Part shown: positions 35,101 to 47,118 of the stretch, piece after piece
Numbering within the stretch: the stretch's first letter is position 1
How the letters are laid out: the number at the start of each line of letters is the position of its first letter
From: Thuidium tamariscinum
Taxonomy: Eukaryota; Streptophyta; Bryopsida; Hypnales; Thuidiaceae
Direction of reading: 5' to 3'
Assembly: GCA_947034885.2 (NCBI GenBank)
Contig: OX344752.2
Location: 18,166,001 to 18,230,000, forward strand
Length of the DNA stretch: 64,000 bases
Position numbers and translations under genes: made by a program
The notes under the pieces: generated by a model
Databases searched by the model: none
Told to the model about the DNA's origin: nothing
The model's input: only the letters and a program-made list of their open reading frames with translations

Positions 35101-37267
35101 CTAGGACTATTAATACTTAAAAACTTACTTAAAACACCTCATATTCTTGTAGTGCTTATAAGGTACTTTATACTAAAGTATGGCTATAATATGCCATTTA
35201 GTAAAGTTTGTTCTCCAATTCTTCTTGAATTATTATGAGAATAGGCTACATATCATTCTTAGATGTTCTTAGAATATGAATTTTATTTTATACTCCCCTC
35301 TAAATACCTATTCCTTGCACACAAGTTAATTTTTCATAACAAGTGTTTTTTAGGGTTTAATGATATTCCAAAACTAATTCAAAAGATCTAAAATATTTAT
35401 GTAATTGTCAACAACAACTATATAGACAAATTCTTAGTTGTAGATTTTGTAGATCTCTTCTCTAAATGAAAACTTTATTTGAGATATTAAGATCACATGT
35501 AAAGTAAACATACTTGAATGTTACTATCTGTCATCCAAATTTCATCACAATCAACTAGTATTATACACTCTTGAACACAAATTTATATTGCTAGTATTTG
35601 AGATGGGGTTATAAAAAGAGTAGAATATGCATGTTTTCTTAAATGCTTATACCATATTTAAGTTTTATGGAATTTGTAAAGTAATTTAAGGCTTTAAAAA
35701 TTGAACAAAACTTAGGAATTTTATTGATGTTGATTTTGACATCAATTTAATTAACTTTATACTAACTATCTTGTAGAGCTCACATCATCTAATAGTGTTA
35801 TTCCTTATACAAAGACAACTTTCATAACTTTCTTTGCTGAACTTTTGAACAAGTCTCTAATTGATAATAATTCTTGAAAATGTGACATTACATGTGATCA
35901 TCTAGTATTATTCATTACTAGTTTGAAAATTTGAATTTTGTTGTAATTGGCTAGAATTCTATTTTGCATTTTTAGATGAGAAAAAGAGGAAACTTCAAAC
36001 ATGAAAACTTTCCTACTTTATTGTAATAGAAAAATCTAGCATTGAAAATGTATTAGAAAACTTATGCTCATTTTTGCATTGAAGTATTTGCAAGAGTATT
36101 TGCTCTTATAGGTCTCATTTTAGGAAGTGTGCTTAAATTTTTAGAAATTTTATAAAAAATAAATATTCCCTTATATGATTATTAACTATTAAGGTTAGGA
36201 AACAAACTCAAAGAAACAACTACAAAGATAGTATCTTAGTTATTTGTATCTTTAATATCATAGTTTTGAAAATGTATTGAAAAGTTAGATCAAGGATTTG
36301 GTTGTGAGGTTGAGTCCTTAAATGATAAAAGAGAATTTTGGAGTCTTTAAGAAGCTTTAGTCACATAATTGGAATCTCAATTTTTTTCATCATACAATTT
36401 GAGTTTGGTACATAGATGCATACAAAGATTGTCTTTCAGAATGGAAGATAAATTTCATAGTATTTAGATTAAAAATATATGTCCAATTTTTTCTATTGTT
36501 CTTATCAAAGACAAGGTGGGCAACTAAATTTCAATCAAGTCATCAATTCATAGAAGTTGTGAGACACATACATTTTTCTAGAGGAACTTTCAAAGATGAA
36601 AGTTTCATATGCATGTCTTAAGTAATATTTTAAAAAATTCTTTAAAGACTCAAGGTTACTATCTTACTATCAATGAGGTTTTATACTTTGAGACTTTGAT
36701 GTAATATGCTTCAATGAGTTAGCTATATAATGTTATATCTCGATTTAAAAAATGCTCAACTTTCTTTTTGAAGTTGCTCAATTCAAGACCAAAAATACAT
36801 TCTACTTCATAGTTCTACAACTATTAGTTTAACTAAGCACAAAATAGTGATCTAGAAAGCTTATGATAAGACACATATTTTCTTATAAACAATTTTAAAA
36901 TCTTTCTCAAAATACCCAAAAGACACATTGTTTTTGTAGGAACCTATTAGAACTTCCAATTGTCCATTGAATAAATACATGATTTATCATTTAGGGATAA
37001 AATGTTAGTGTTTTAAGTACTCAATATTAATACACTTATCTCTTAAAGGGCTAAGGCACATTTTTAACAAAACTTATCATAAACTATTATTTTTTGAATC
37101 AATGAGGGAAAAAAATAATTATGTTTTGAAATTCAATTTTATATAATTGTATTATATCACTATAAAAAATTGTGGAATTTTAAAAAAAAAAATTGACTAC
37201 TTGGATTGAAAGACTATAATGTACGAAGTTAAATGAAAAAGTTTTTTTTGAACCTTACTCAATAGGG
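32123..37267. other. 5-kb AT-rich intergenic DNA, no gene seen
   Basis: Long AT-rich stretch with no domain, splice-supported exon or clear terminal repeat. A short G+C-rich patch near 34070-34180 encodes nothing recognisable. Confidence 0.4.
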
Positions 37268-38318
37268 TCAATGGCAAACTTTAATTCCTCATTTGGTCTT
37301 TTATGTATCAATGGCAAACTTTAACCCCTTAACATCCAAGGGGCTGAAAAGTGGCCTCACGTAGTCTCGAAGTCTAATTCAAAGTGTTGTAACTTTTGTG
37401 TCCAAAGTTCAAACTCAATAAAACTTTTTGGAAAAGTTGTGCATCCTAGTCTTGTTGGTGTGTTTAAATTTTCAAATGACTTGAAGTTGTACAGATGTTT
37501 TGGTAGCCAATCAAAGTTTACAAGTTCAATTTTGAGTCTGCCAAATTGTAGTTGATGGTTGCAATTTTGCGAGTTTGTATCTCCTTCATCCGATGTTTGT
37601 TTTCAATCAAATTTGTTGAATTATGTTCCTTTAGAAGCCAATTTTTTGTGGTCAAAATTTCATGTCAATCCAAGTTGTTTTGAATGTTTGGGAATAATTC
37701 AAAGTTCAAAAACCAAACATTTTTGGATTACATTGGACTTTGGCGGCTTGTTTCTTCTTCATATATACAGTGATTGTATCTATAATTTTAAAAAAAAAAA
37801 TTTGTGCACACTAGTCTTGTTTGTATGGATAAAATTTCATGTCAATTCAAGAAGTTATGAGTGATCGAGAAGAATTTTTATAGAAGGAGATTCATTCATG
37901 GGTGTATTTTTTGCACCCTTTTTTGCTAAGTCATTTTGCAAACACAATGAATTAATTGTATAATATTTTTTCCACCAATGTATTTGTGTGTTGATTTCAA
38001 AGCACTTTTAGTTTAAAGTTTTTTCATTTGAGTAGGTTTAGAAATCAAATTTTACCTGCAAATGTGTTTTTAGGAAAATTTTAGTACCTTTTTCCAACAC
38101 TAAAACATTATAATCTTGCAATCAATGTGGCCAAATGACTCCAAATTTGACTTGCGTCATTTATATCATGTATACTACAAGATTGTATGGTTGAGATTTT
38201 CATACCTTAGTGACATGCATAAGGCTTGAAAAGCAATGATGTTTTTAAACTCAAAAAGGCCTTTGACCTTGAGGGGTTAACACCTCACTTGATCCTTTAT
38301 GCATCAATGGCAAACTTA
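37268..38318. repeat. 40-bp tandem repeat interrupted by a TTAA element
   Basis: The unit starts TCAATGGCAAACTTTAA. Unit 1 is 37268-37307. Unit 2 starts at 37308, is interrupted after its TTAA at 37324 by element H and resumes at 38281-38303. Unit 3 starts at 38304. Unit 2 is again exactly 40 bp once the element and one TTAA are removed. Confidence 0.85.
37321..38280. mobile_element. TTAA/CCCC element H, exact insertion in a tandem repeat
   Basis: The element proper is 37325-38276, starting CCCCTTAACATCCAAGGGG and ending CTTGAGGGG, flanked by TTAA on both sides. It sits at the TTAA of one unit of a 40-bp tandem repeat whose neighbouring unit shows the unoccupied site CAAACTTTAATTCC. This proves a TTAA duplication. 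The interior is homologous to element G. The 101-codon ORF at 37559-37864 is low-complexity and not a transposase. Confidence 0.85.
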
Positions 38319-38985
38319 GACCAACAATTCAATGGGAAGGACAATTCTTTCTTTGCACCATCATACCAATCAATTTTATGAAATGGCTAAAATTTCTCTT
38401 CATGTATTATGAAAAGCATGAAAAAAAATTTGAAAAATACATACTTGATTTTCATTTTTTAAAGGATTATTTAATAGAAGTAGATATGGGATAGAAAGAA
38501 AAACTAAGTTGTTGGTAACTTTAAGATGGAATCAAAACACACTAATACTAAATTTAATATTATTTTGCCCACTAAACTAAGCCCTATGGTTTTTGTTTAT
38601 AGAATTGTTAAATTTGAGTTCAAAAACAAATTTGGTATGTGATCTTTTCTACAATAGTTCAAAAAACAAAATGCTCCCAAATTTCACATCACTTATTCAA
38701 ATGGATTAAATCAAATCTAGCTCTCCATTTAGAAAATAAGTTTATAAGAACCAAAATTTTAAACTTTTTACTTCAATTTTTTTAGGGTTTATCACTTTAT
38801 CTTCGTGTTCAACAAGTTGAAATTTGTGGTAACAATGACATAACATTTTCTTCCAAGCACCAATGAAAATGAAAATGATATTCTCAAGAAGCTATTTTTT
38901 TCCTAGCTCAAGAAAAAACTTTCAAAAAATCGGCCAAAAAATGAAATCATAGAAACCAACTTAAACTTTCATTTGTCCCCTAAAG
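38319..38985. other. AT-rich repeat-derived DNA
   Basis: No gene. The part from about 38800 resembles 46310-46470 in the same orientation (CCAAGCACCAAT(T)GAAA, AAAATGAAATCATAGAAACC versus AAAATTGAGGTTATAGAAACC). It is therefore probably a decayed TTAA-family member, whose right end GGGTTAA lies at 39310-39315 beyond the inserted MITE. Confidence 0.4.
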
Positions 38986-39291
38986 CATTAGAAGAAATCT
39001 GAGGGCATTAGAAGACTGCAGGTTCCCGGACTGTGGAAATGCAATTTCTACCATGTGAACTAAAATCCGATGTGGTCGAGAGAGTGCCACGTCATAAAAT
39101 TTTCTAAATTTTATTTTGGTTGGGCTTTTTTTCATATTTCAGGACCCAATTTTTTTAAATTTAATTTATTAATTAATTTATTTATTTTATTTTTTGGGTA
39201 AATGCCGCCCTGACAACAGCCAACAGTTAGGGAACAATTTCGGGGAACAACCCCGAAACGGCCCTTTGGAGGCCTCAGATTTCTTCTAATG
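38986..39291. mobile_element. MITE with 20-bp ends, CATTAGAAGAAATCTGAGG
   Basis: A 306-bp non-coding element with terminal inverted repeats CATTAGAAGAAATCTGAGG, perfect over 19 bp, on both ends. It interrupts a sequence resembling the right end of a TTAA-family element (TTTGTCCCCTAAAG before, GGGACTTGAAGGGTTAA after). A single copy in this window; superfamily unknown. Confidence 0.7.
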
Positions 39292-40400
39292 AGACAATGG
39301 GACTTGAAGGGTTAAAATTTATTTTTTGCATTTTCTTCACCCTCAATATGAATGTATTATATGGGAATATTTACACCAAGATAGCATATCTTAATCCTAT
39401 AATATATCTTCTATTATATTAGACAATGAGATTATCTCTTTTACTTTTTCTTTGAATAAAACAATATCACATGAAAAAAATGTTTAGAGCTCAATCCAAT
39501 TCTTTGGGAAAGTTTGTTGGATTGACAAACTGAGAAAGAAAAAGTTAGGTCAATCTAATTCTTTACAAAAGTTTATTGGATTGAAAAACAAAAGGAAAAG
39601 TTTCCAACTATCTAAAAAATTAGAACCAGCAAATGCAAACAACTTTAGTAACCGTTAAAGCCCTTTTTTAGTTCAAAATGATTTTGAACTATTTTGATGG
39701 CTTGAAGTGAAGTAACAAAAGCATATTTTTTTTGTATGTATGGATCTCACTCATGCAATACCTTGAAGGCCTAAAATCTTTCCTCAATGTCATTGTAGTC
39801 CAGGCCAAGAATGAATTCCTACAATTGGAAGTTCTTCAAAACAAATTTAAAAATAAAGAAATTTACAATTTTTTTTTTGTCTGAGATATTGCTTTTAGGC
39901 AATTTCAAGATTATTTTTTTATTTCTGAGCCAAGAAACTTTAGGAACTAATACCTCAATTGCAACTAAATTCATTCTTTGATAATGACACAACAACAATG
40001 AGGTTATTTTGAACCTAAGATCTTATTAGTAAAGTTATTTTGTCCCTCCCAAAGGTGAAGACATCCTCCATGCTGTGCAAGTCCCTTAATAATACTCCCT
40101 TTGTCCCACTAAAAGCTTCCTATTTAGGCTAATTTACATTCTGTGCTAGAAGAATTTGGAAAACTTTTAGTTCATGCCAGCGGGCAGCTAGGAAGTTACC
40201 CGAACCCCTAATTAAAACTTGGGCAGGAAGTCATCAGGCAGCCCAAAGAGTCAAGGACCAAGTCCAGGAGGACCCGGTCAAGTCCCAGAACAATAGACTC
40301 ACTGACTTCCCTCTCCGGGATCCCGAAAGTAGATGGACTAATCTCCATCACCCCACGAACCCCCGGGCCGCCCCTCTCGCCCCGTTCCCATCACCCAACG
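39292..40400. other. Intergenic DNA upstream of the F-box gene
   Basis: AT-rich to about 40080. At 40092-40115 the motif TACTCCCTTTGTCCCACTAA resembles one end of plant Stowaway-type MITEs (CTCCCTCCGTCCCA); the opposite end was not found. From about 40150 the sequence becomes more G+C-rich. No gene. Confidence 0.35.
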
Positions 40401-41021
40401 AATCCCTGGGTCTCCCTCCTTCCGTTCACACTGCACCGCCTTTCTGCTCTGCCCGCCTTCACCACGTTCCGTGCCTCTTTTCTTTCTTTCTTTTCCTTCC
40501 CTCTTCTGTTTTATGGATCATCGTCCCCGCAGTCACCATCTTCTTTTTTTCACCACCTCCATCGCCATCGTCAGCAGTAAGTTAGCTGCAGCAATGTGAC
40601 GAGAATTAGGCCTCACCAGCGGAAGTAGGGCAAAGATGGTGGTGGAGTGGGACCATTGGAGACAGTGAAGAACCTTTGGCATTTGGTGCGATGAGTTGAG
40701 GGGAGGCGGAGAGTGAGAGGATCTAGTCTGAGAATCTGAGAGGGGAGTGGTGGAAGAGAAAGGAAGAGGCAGAGGTGCTAGAAGTGGAAGAGGAAGAGGA
40801 GGAGGGGGAGGAGGAGGAGAGGAGAAGTGCAGGGTTGGAGAGTGAGCTATGGTGATTCAAGAGACGGGAGAGTGGTGTAAAGGAGGTGGAGAAGACGAGG
40901 ATTGTGAGCTCGGGTTGATGTTCAGGGGCGGAGAAGAAGAAGGTGGCGGAATAAGACAGGATCGTTGACGACGAGCCAGAGGGGATCTGGCCTTGGGGAG
41001 GGGGTGAGGAGAACCCTATGA
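40401..41021 (+). promoter_or_regulatory. Promoter and leader region of the F-box gene
   Basis: G+C-rich compared with the flanks, with a pyrimidine tract (TTTCTTTCTTTCTTTTCC near 40478) and then a long purine-rich stretch of GGA/GAG repeats at about 40720-40830. This is typical of a plant promoter-proximal and 5' leader region. No TATA box or start site can be fixed. Minus-strand ORFs here are a by-product of the purine-rich composition. Confidence 0.45.
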
Positions 41022-43073
41022 ATGAGCTTGGCCGTAGGGCGAGGTGGTGCGGCATCGCGCATCATGTTGGCACGGTCGACGCGGCAGAGGTTGGATTTGC
41101 AGGCGAGTGGGGCGAGCGGCGTAGCGGCCGCCCCCGTGGTGGGAGCAAATGGGGGAATCCTGGACGAGAAGGTGCTCCTGTTGGTCTTTAAGTCCATGAA
41201 TTACAACCCCTTTCATATTGCCAAGTACTCGTTGGTGTGCAAGACGTTCGCGGAGGTGACGAAGCGCGTGATATGGAAAGAGTTTTGCCTGTCCCGGGCG
41301 CCGAAGATGGTGGAGGATTTACTCAGTGCCACAGTCGGGGGGCGGAGTGGCACGGTGACTGGGGGCTGGTTGCCTCTCGGGAAGCTTCTGTTTCACTGCC
41401 CGGGGTGTCACCAGAGCAAGCATTTCTACTCCAAGAACATCCCAGAACACTTCGTGTTTAAATCGCGATTCTCCAAGACCTCGGGGAAGAGCTTTTTACC
41501 GGTCAAGTGCCGGGCGGATACGCTTTACATCTCCGATTGTTGCGAGCATCTGGACAATGGCGACGACGACGATCTCGGCGTCTATCGAGGAGTCTTTCGC
41601 GCCTTTGGATCATCCAGGACGCGCCGTTTCTTGATGGAAAATCGCGTGGATTACGAGGAGGCCGAATTTTGTCCCTTCTGTCGTGGAAAGGTACTTTCGC
41701 TTGCATTTTGTCTTCCTATTTCCTTGCCGAAATAGTCAATCAACTCGCTGGGTGTTGGTCAATTTGCAGTCAGCGTATGTACTGACACTGGCAGTCATTT
41801 TTTAACCTGAACCAACACCATTTCCAAGACAACCTAATTTCGACATGGCTCCTTACTTCCCAGTCTTTTCTGCGCAAAAACTCATGTAGCTCGTGCCTGT
41901 GTTACGTATAACCTCATGAAATTACCTATATTCTCAGTCTTTTCTGCTAAAGCTCGTCCAGCTCCTGTTCGGATTGCTTAGAACTTCATGTTCTTACCTA
42001 GAATTTCAGCCATGGTGTCTTTCTCTTCAGTTCATCCGAGAATTGGTCTCTGCTGGACATTTGAACTTCTTGTGATTGTAATCGTATTGTACTGGTTAGG
42101 TCCAAAGACTGCAATTATTTTCGGAACAATCTTAAAACCAATGTCATCAAGTTGAAGTCCAGACGGGCACTAGCTGGTTGTTTTACTTCAAATCTTAGGT
42201 TTAGCATATACCTTGGGTGGGGTTCTATAGACTTTAAATCATTTTAAGAGCCATCCGTACGTCAGTTTCCGAGGGTTCATAGCACTTTAATTCTTCAAGA
42301 TATAAGGTGGCTACACCCAACAACGCAGCTGACCTTACAGCGCCATCTACAGTCATCTACAGTCTGTAGTCTGTGTGCATTTCCAAAACAGTTATGTACA
42401 GACTGCAGAAACAAACTTGACCCTTAACAACTTTTGGATACTGTATCCAAATGCTGCGTTCTTTGGTGCCTTGGAACGTGCTTGCACTTGCCAACAAGAC
42501 TATATGAAAATCTGAACAACCTAATGGTAACTAGGCACAGTAACAATTTGTGGCGCTTTTAGGTGTACCCACCTTGGTCGAGGCGGGCATTAGATGGCTG
42601 TTTTCTTGGAACCTTGAGCTTAACGTCTACTTTGTTTGGGTGGAGTTCCAAAGACTTCAACTACATCAGGAATTATATGCAAGTCAACATCAGCTTCCAA
42701 TTTTGGATATCACATTCATTCTTGGAGTCACAGTCCAGGGTGCCTTAGCTGGGTGCTTACTTTGAATGTTGAGCTTGACGTCTGCCTTGGGTGGGGCTGA
42801 AGTTGCTTCATGCATACCTACTCAAGTACAATTGTGTGCCATTGTAATGATGTGAAATGCAATGCGCATAACAGAAACCTTACTGAGATGTGACCGTTCA
42901 TGTAGGTCTGGAGTATGAGAGGGGCGGAGCTAGTACCGCCAAGCGCATTTCGAAAACTGGGTGCGTACAAAGACAATGTGGACTACTTTGTGTGCGTAAA
43001 TGGGCACCTTCATGGCATGGCCTCTCTTATCTCGGCATCCGACTCAGAACTGTCGGGAGACGACGAGAAGTAG
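41022..43073 (+). CDS. EID1-like F-box protein, two exons, 278 aa
   Basis: Predicted substrate-recognition subunit of an SCF ubiquitin ligase. Exon 1 is 41022-41690 (223 codons, donor GTACTT); exon 2 is 42906-43073 (acceptor TTCATGTAG, phase 0, stop TAG). The F-box segment covers residues 46-92: ILDEKVLLLVFKSMNYNPF through VIWKEFCLSRAPKM. It is followed by the cysteine-rich region characteristic of EID1-like (EDL) proteins: HCPGCHQSKHF, SKTSGKSFLP, YISDCCEH, DLGVYRGVFRAF and CPFCRGK. Exon 2 supplies VWSM, LGAYKDNVDYFVCVNGHLHG and an acidic end. EID1 acts in phytochrome A signalling and EDL3 in abscisic-acid responses in Arabidopsis; which role applies here is not shown. The start at 41022 is chosen for being the first in-frame ATG; 41064 is an alternative. 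Length is close to Arabidopsis EDL proteins. Confidence 0.93.
42303..42575 (-). mobile_element. MITE A, copy 2, inside the F-box gene intron
   Basis: A 273-bp inverted copy of the element at 5490-5768. The left end is TAAGGTGGCTACACCCAAC, the right end GCGCTTTTAGGTGTACCCACCTT. Interior matches in reverse include GCGCCATCTACAGT, TTGGATAC, GCGTTCTTTGGTGC and GCCAACAAGACTATATGAAAAT. It lies wholly within the intron 41691-42905 and does not touch splice sites. Confidence 0.8.
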
Positions 43074-44230
43074 GTTTCTTTCTCATGTCACTTGTACTTG
43101 TATGTATACTCAAGACCAATTTTTCTGGTTTTGAATCATTCATCAAGGCACGAAATGGGAGAGTCCGCCTCAATGGTCTGGCTCTCTCGGTCAAATTTCT
43201 AAACATCTTTCTGCTGTAGGGGGAGGGGAGGGGGTTGTTAATTCTAGACGTAGTATTGGTCTTTGGTGGGTTGGAACACATGATGTTTCCTTGATCCACC
43301 AGGCTGGTTCATATCTTCTATTTTTAAGCGCACGAAAGGGAGAAGTCTTGCTTCAGCCAGCTTTTTCCGCCTGTTTATTGTGGGCAAAAGAGGAAAAACA
43401 CTATCGGGATCGGCAGTACATCAATGTAATTTATCCGCGATCACTGGAATACCAATCTGGTTGATAGTTTTACCACTTCACAGTTTGTTTCTTCACGGCA
43501 GCGATGCTTTTTTGTTTTTCTCATTTCCCTTAAGTTCGTGATTTTAATTGTGCTAATGGGTTTCTCCCTCGTGTAAATGGCAACGGAGCGACCGCTTCAA
43601 GCAAGCTAGTGCTTATTACAATACTACATTAGAGGTGTTGCTTTGCCTGAAGTGTTCTTGTTTCTTCTTCTCTTCAGAATCATGGGGGTCAAGTCTGTGG
43701 CAATACAAATCTCTCATTACTTGATATAATTATTCAATCCGAAGCGTCTCGATATGCTGTCCATTACGTTCGGCTAATAGTATGTGTAACGCAAATTAGA
43801 ATGGGCCTCTATGTTCAATCATTTGCTAACATAGAAAGGGTCCAATCGTACAGTACAGGGATGCTTGAGTAGTCACATGCTAATCATCATTAGAGCAGAC
43901 TGTTACTGGCAGTCAATTAGATTATGCTCTGCAAGTCTGCAAGTCTGCATCCTTCCGTTCGTAGTGAATTTTCTTTTCTTTTCTTTTCTTTTTTTCCTCT
44001 TTTTCATTTTGAAACACAAATGGGATTATGGGAATCCATTGTCGTTGTCGTACCTTTGGCTTCCATCCTGATTTGCTGACTTTGGTTTCTGGGAATGAGA
44101 GCCAACACAAGGCCATCCTGGATTCCTGAACTGCTGACTCTTTTCTCCTTATCCATTCAGCTTCACTTGTTGCTCTCTTTTTCAGTGTTTTTGTTTGAAT
44201 GACTTCTTATGCACATGATATTCTTCCCTT
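43074..44230. other. Downstream flank of the F-box gene
   Basis: Should contain the 3' untranslated region of the F-box gene. A pyrimidine-rich run lies near 43971-44010. No further gene recognised. Confidence 0.4.
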
Positions 44231-45570
44231 GACCCCTAAAGGTTCATGACTATGTTTCACCCCAACCCACTTATTTTCTAAGTGTAAAGAGCTTCAATGA
44301 AAACAAACTATTTTCTTTGCATATTCAATCGAAAGATCTTGCATTAAACTTTTAGAGGTTAATCCTTGAAAAGATGTATTGAACGTTAAAATCCTTTCAT
44401 TCCATATGTTCCTACTTTTTTGACTATTTGTGCTTGAAAAATTTGGGTTTAAATTTTTCAATCATGAAAATACATATCTTTAATAGGTAAAAAAATCACA
44501 TTTTTTTTTGTAAAATTATGAAATTATTGTTAGTTTTAAAATGAAAAAGTGAAAAAATGCATATCAAATACAAAAACATGGTAATTCAAAAATCTATTTT
44601 CATGGATGTATGTAATAGTATAGAATATCATTGAGTAAAAATATTTACTAAGTGGTTTTTATGATTAGAAAATCAAGAGATAGTGGTGATAGATTTGAAG
44701 TTTGAATTGCAATAATACATTCAATGTGAGGAAATTTTCAAGTTTTATTTTACAACATCATGTGCTTTTTATATGCTTTAGAGCTGTGATACCTAACTCC
44801 AATAATTTCAATTGTATTGTACAATCAAGTTATTTGAAAAATAATCTTGTATGTTTCCATCTTGTCTTTTTACATTTGATGACCAAATAAAAGTATATTT
44901 GAAAATTTAACAAAGAATTTACCCTTTGAGAGTAATTGCAACCTTACAAACTCAAGTTGCCAACCATTTGTCGACTAAAAGATAGAACCTACAATTGTGT
45001 AGTCGAACCTCAAAATCTTCTAGTGTATATCATTTATTTGCTACTATATATTAGTGAATTTTCTTAGTTTTATTTTTCAGAGATGAATCATGTGGCTACT
45101 ACATTCCAAAAAAAATAATTAGATTTTTATTGTGAAAACTTCAAATTATGATGAATTTTTGAAGAAGAAGTGAAGAATTATTTATATCAAATACAAAACA
45201 TGCTTAAAAAATCTATAAAATTTCATAATAGATTTACATTATACTATAAAAATTATAGCATAAGCAAATTTTTTTGTCATTCTATTTAAAAACAAGGCTA
45301 TAGACTCTTCAACTTCAAACATTGATAAAATATTCATTTCAAGGATTTTTTCAAATAGAGAGGAAACAAGACTTGAGAAGCTTAATTTTGTAAGCATTTA
45401 AAAAAATAAAATAAAATCTGAATGTCAAAATTAAATTTTAAGGAAAAAGAACTTTAAAATGTTGAAATACATAGTATAAGTATACCTTGTTTTTTTAATT
45501 TATACACTATCTTACATAAAAACAAGAAAACAGCTATCATGACTTGAATTCAATTCAATGATATTAAATA
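44231..45570. other. AT-rich DNA beginning with a TTAA-family terminus
   Basis: The first 45 bases (TTGACCCCTAAAGGTTCATG then ACTATGTTTCACCC) match the reverse complement of the right end of element D (TTAACTCCTAAAGGTTTTTG, ACTATGTTTTCACCC). The rest shows no clear match and no gene. Confidence 0.4.
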
Positions 45571-45801
45571 TTAACCCCCTAGCACTACGATGTCTTAAAT
45601 CTAGACAATAAATAGAGAATTTTGAAAGGCTTTTTTGATCACATATCTTCTCATTCATTGAAACCAATGCTTGACTTTTAAAAACTATACTTTCTACATG
45701 ATGAATTTGATGAAATTGAGGTGAAAAAAATGTATATTTAAAAAGATACAAGCAAAATTATATAAGAATTCAAGAAAGAATTCAAAGTGTTAAGGGGCTA
45801 A
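45571..45801. mobile_element. Short TTAA/CCCC element I
   Basis: A 231-bp segment with ends TTAACCCCCTAGCAC and, in reverse complement, TTAGCCCCTTAACAC. Ends are imperfect, so it is an older or borderline member of the family. A 79-codon minus ORF overlaps it without recognisable content. Confidence 0.5.
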
Positions 45802-45889
45802 TATTAGTAGAGTATAGTTGTACATCCAATTTGGATGAGACCATTTATTCTTGAATATGAATGAAGATTTTTTGACCATACAAAGGATA

Positions 45890-46470
45890 CTTTTAGTCCT
45901 TGGGGTCCTTCCAAGATTAGCCTATAAAGAACTAAGGCTACTTTTCTATCAAAACTACTCAAAATTGCCATTTCTACAATATTCATCCATGAAAACAAAA
46001 CAAAAATTATTTTTAGAATCTAATTAGAGGATCTTATACTTTACTTGTTTGAAATCATGTACTAAAAATTTCATGAAGTTTGACCATATACATTGAAAGA
46101 TATGAGCAATCAAAGTTATTTTTTCAAAAAGATGCTAAAATTGCCTAAAAAACAAAATTGTCGATAACTTTCTTATTACTAGTCCAAATAGAATATATCA
46201 AAGCTTCAAATGTAGACAAAAATATATGCTTTTAGGGAAAAAATTTAAAATTTAAATTATATCTTTTTGCAAATTTTTTTTGTTGCCCATTGAATTCAAT
46301 ATTGGACTTTTTGTGTTATTATAACTATTGCTCCCAAGCACCAATTGAAATAAAAATGTTATTCCAATGGAACTAATCAATTTTTCTATCTTATGAGAAG
46401 GTTTCAAAAACTTTCACCAAAAATTGAGGTTATAGAAACCTACTCGAAATCCATTATGTCCTCCAAGGGA
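45890..46470 (-). mobile_element. Degraded inverted relative of element E
   Basis: Reading in reverse, landmarks of element E appear in order: the right-end motif CTACTCAAAATTGCCATTT (E: CCACTCAAATTGCCATGTTT), then a CCAATTGAAATAAAAAT block, then GTCCTCCAAGGG in place of GTCCTTTAGGGG. Termini are decayed and boundaries approximate. Confidence 0.4.
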
Positions 46471-47118
46471 ACAATAGCCTCACCAAAAAGTATCAACTAA
46501 CATTAACTCTTCATTGAATGAAATTTTTACAATATGCGTGGTTTATTTTTTTTGACATTTGCATTTTCAATCATTTAAAATACATACCTAGCAAATTTCA
46601 AGAAGTAGAAGGTTTTTGCATATGCTATTTATAGCTACCCAAGTTGCTTGAAAAACTTAGGCCAATATGACTTTTGATTTGGTCACCCAATTAGAGAAAA
46701 AATACATTTCCACTAACATGGTACATATTTACACCTTGTATCAAAATTTCATAATCATTCAACCAAAATTAACTTTGTACATAACTACCTAAGATTTTTT
46801 GAATATATTACTTGGTCACTAAATCCTTTCATGGTTAAAAATTGAAGATCAAGGATATTCACTTCTTAAATGTACAAAAGAAAATAGATGTTGGTTGATT
46901 TCAAGGAACAAACCTCAAGCTTAAGAACTCTTTACTATTCTTTATGTTACACCTTTTAAATTCAAGGAAGTATATCCTACTATACTAAACCAACTATACC
47001 TCTATTAAGTCAAATCTTTACACAAAATCAAGCATTTAAGTAGTAGGACAAGGACAAGTGTGGGGATGCAACTACACATGCATGTTGCAAAAGATGCCCT
47101 ATTTTAGAGTTGTATACG
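46471..47118. other. AT-rich intergenic DNA, no gene seen
   Basis: Nothing recognised. Confidence 0.4.

Noticed and set aside
40092..40115. A complete Stowaway MITE
   Set aside because: Only one terminus-like motif was found; no inverted partner lies within several hundred bases.
40723..41216. Minus-strand ORFs rich in serine and proline upstream of the F-box gene
   Set aside because: They arise from the purine-rich GGA/GAG tract and overlap exon 1 of the F-box gene, whose plus-strand reading is convincing.
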